Shown: positions 37,682 through 39,247 of the stretch, in pieces
Numbering within the stretch: the first letter of the stretch is position 1
Layout: each line of letters begins with the position of its first letter
Made by a program: the position numbers and the translations under genes
The notes under the pieces: model-generated
Databases searched by the model: none
What the model was told of the DNA's origin: nothing
Seen by the model: the letters and a program-made list of their open reading frames with translations, nothing else
Origin: Candidatus Kapaibacterium sp.
GTDB lineage: Bacteria > Bacteroidota > Ignavibacteria > Kapaibacteriales > UBA2268
Direction of reading: 5' to 3'
DNA length: 39,247 nucleotides
Assembly (NCBI GenBank): GCA_937995785.1
Contig: CALKJQ010000145.1
Span: 1 to 39,247, forward strand

Positions 37682-39247
37682 TTATTTACCCGTTTTTACT
37701 ATTGGAATTGAAAAGTAGAATGTGGAACCAACGTCAATTTCGGATTCCAGCCAAATTCGTCCTCCCAACATTTCCACATAAGCCTTGGCGATGGACAAAC
37801 CCAGTCCCGATCCTTCGTGGTCTCTTGCAAGGTTGGTATCTACTTGATAGAATGGTTTAAAAATATCCTCAAAATGTTCTTCTGCAATACCTTTGCCGGT
37901 ATCTTTAACATAAAATACTACTTCGTGATTATCCAGATAATTGCCAATTTCAATACTGCCTTTTTTCGTAAATTTCAGAGCATTCTGAATTAATCTCAAC
38001 AAAATTGAATCCAATTTTGCGACGTCAGTTTCGACCAATGCTATTGTGTTTGGCAAATTTTCTTTCAATACAAATTCAAGTCCTAATTCTTTAATCTGAT
38101 TTTTGAATATTGTATAGTGGGATTTTAGGACGGCTCGTATGTTAACCATTTCATTGACTAATCTTACTTCGTTTGCTTGGATACGCGAAATTTCTATTAT
38201 ATCATTAATAGTTGCTATAAGCCGTTCACTGCCACGATTGACTAATTGAACATACTCTTGTATTTCTTCCTTACTTAAATCAGGTTCTTCGAGTAAATTA
38301 AGGAATCCAAGAATTCCATTCAAAGGGGTTCTGATTTCGTGAGATAAGTTCAATAAAAATGCTGACTTTAACCTATCGCTTTCTTCGGCTTTATTTTTTG
38401 CAAATATCAGTTCTTTTTCGATATTTTTCCTTTCGGTAATGTCCTGAAAGGCTCCGTATAATTTGGTTGGTTCACCTTTTTCATTAAATATTGCTTTTCC
38501 TTGTGCCCGCACCTGCAAAATTTTACCTTTTGCTGTCAAAATTTCCAAATCTGCTTCGAATGGCTTGCCAGTAGCGATTGCATTATTCACTAATTCAGTA
38601 ATGATATGCTTCGAATCACCATAATAGAAACTTATCCCTTCTTCAATTGTTGGTTCGTAATCATAGGAAACTTCGTGAATGTTATAAACTTCTTTTGTCC
38701 AAGTAAGCTTTTGGGTTGCCAAGTCGTAGCTCCAACCTCCAATTTTGGCAATTTCGCCCATCTCGTTCAACAGCAACTCGCTTTGTTCGGCTTTTTCTTT
38801 TGCTTCGAGTATTTCTATTTCTTTTAATTTTTTTTCAGTAATATTTTTCCCAAAAAAACTTACTCCAATAATTTCATCATTTATGTAAATTGGATTGATA
38901 GAAACTTGAATGTATTCATTCCCACGATTCGTTTGAATTTGATTTTCAATGGTAAATCGTTCGCCATTGTAAGCACGATGATAATATCCTCGCCATAAAT
39001 CTCGAGCCTCTCCTTGCATTAAATCAATCAGTTTAGTTCCAATTTCTAATTTAACCCCATACGCAAATTCAAATTCACGGAGGAACACCTGGTTGGCATA
39101 CATTAAATTTTGGTTTTTGTCGATAGCCCATATACTTTCGTTTGTATTTTCGATGAGAGCCTGCAAATTTGCTTTGCTTTTTTGCAATTCTTCAATTGTT
39201 TTCCGTAAATCTTCGGCATACTTGGTTTCGTCTGTTATGTCATTGAA
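37682..39247 (-). CDS. Multi-PAS sensor histidine kinase, truncated by the right window edge
   Basis: PAS/PAC repeats (GVSFFGKNITEKK, LYGAFQDITERKN), HisKA (LNLSHEIRTPLNGILGFLNLL), HATPase (DTGKGIAEEHFEDIFKPF, GSGLGLSIAKAYVEMLGG). Frame stays open to 39247 (FNDITDETKYAEDLRKTIEELQKSKANL). Confidence 0.93.
   Translation of the reverse strand, partial: FNDITDETKYAEDLRKTIEELQKSKANLQALIENTNESIWAIDKNQNLMYANQVFLREFEFAYGVKLEIGTKLIDLMQGEARDLWRGYYHRAYNGERFTIENQIQTNRGNEYIQVSINPIYINDEIIGVSFFGKNITEKKLKEIEILEAKEKAEQSELLLNEMGEIAKIGGWSYDLATQKLTWTKEVYNIHEVSYDYEPTIEEGISFYYGDSKHIITELVNNAIATGKPFEADLEILTAKGKILQVRAQGKAIFNEKGEPTKLYGAFQDITERKNIEKELIFAKNKAEESDRLKSAFLLNLSHEIRTPLNGILGFLNLLEEPDLSKEEIQEYVQLVNRGSERLIATINDIIEISRIQANEVRLVNEMVNIRAVLKSHYTIFKNQIKELGLEFVLKENLPNTIALVETDVAKLDSILLRLIQNALKFTKKGSIEIGNYLDNHEVVFYVKDTGKGIAEEHFEDIFKPFYQVDTNLARDHEGSGLGLSIAKAYVEMLGGRIWLESEIDVGSTFYFSIPIVKTGK

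Overview
This AT-rich window is mostly coding and looks like chromosome from the Bacteroidota/Chlorobiota/Kapabacteria neighbourhood (inference from gene order and families). On the minus strand at the left: the 5' end of a DNA methyltransferase cut by the window edge (not in the ORF track), an ODP/flavodiiron-type MBL-fold protein, a small soluble protein with two degenerate chemoreceptor-tip-like motifs, rsmD, a PilM-like/DUF3822-like protein and a TPR-histidine kinase. Then come uvrA, a minus-strand HME-RND metal efflux operon, a very large poly-HAMP/PAS chemoreceptor, and greA, ribBA and yajC (minus). A HIT-family gene and a partial F-type ATP synthase operon follow (atpZ-like to atpG, no atpD/atpC), with an hldD-like heptose epimerase between atpA and atpG. 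Next are a phosphate-porin-like OprO/P gene with a Pho-box-like promoter, grpE, dnaJ, a ComEA-like HhH protein, an extremely acidic 84-aa protein and a sir2-type deacylase. The window ends with korA/korB, a lipoprotein cyclophilin, pyrG and a PAS histidine kinase cut by the right edge. The observations most worth following up are the ODP plus double-degenerate-hairpin pair, the Pho-box-like 11-bp direct repeats before the porin, the structured atpE-atpF intergenic region, hldD inside the atp operon, and the acidic repeat protein. No tRNA, rRNA, transposase or confident CRISPR array was seen. All family calls were made by eye from motifs, without database searches.
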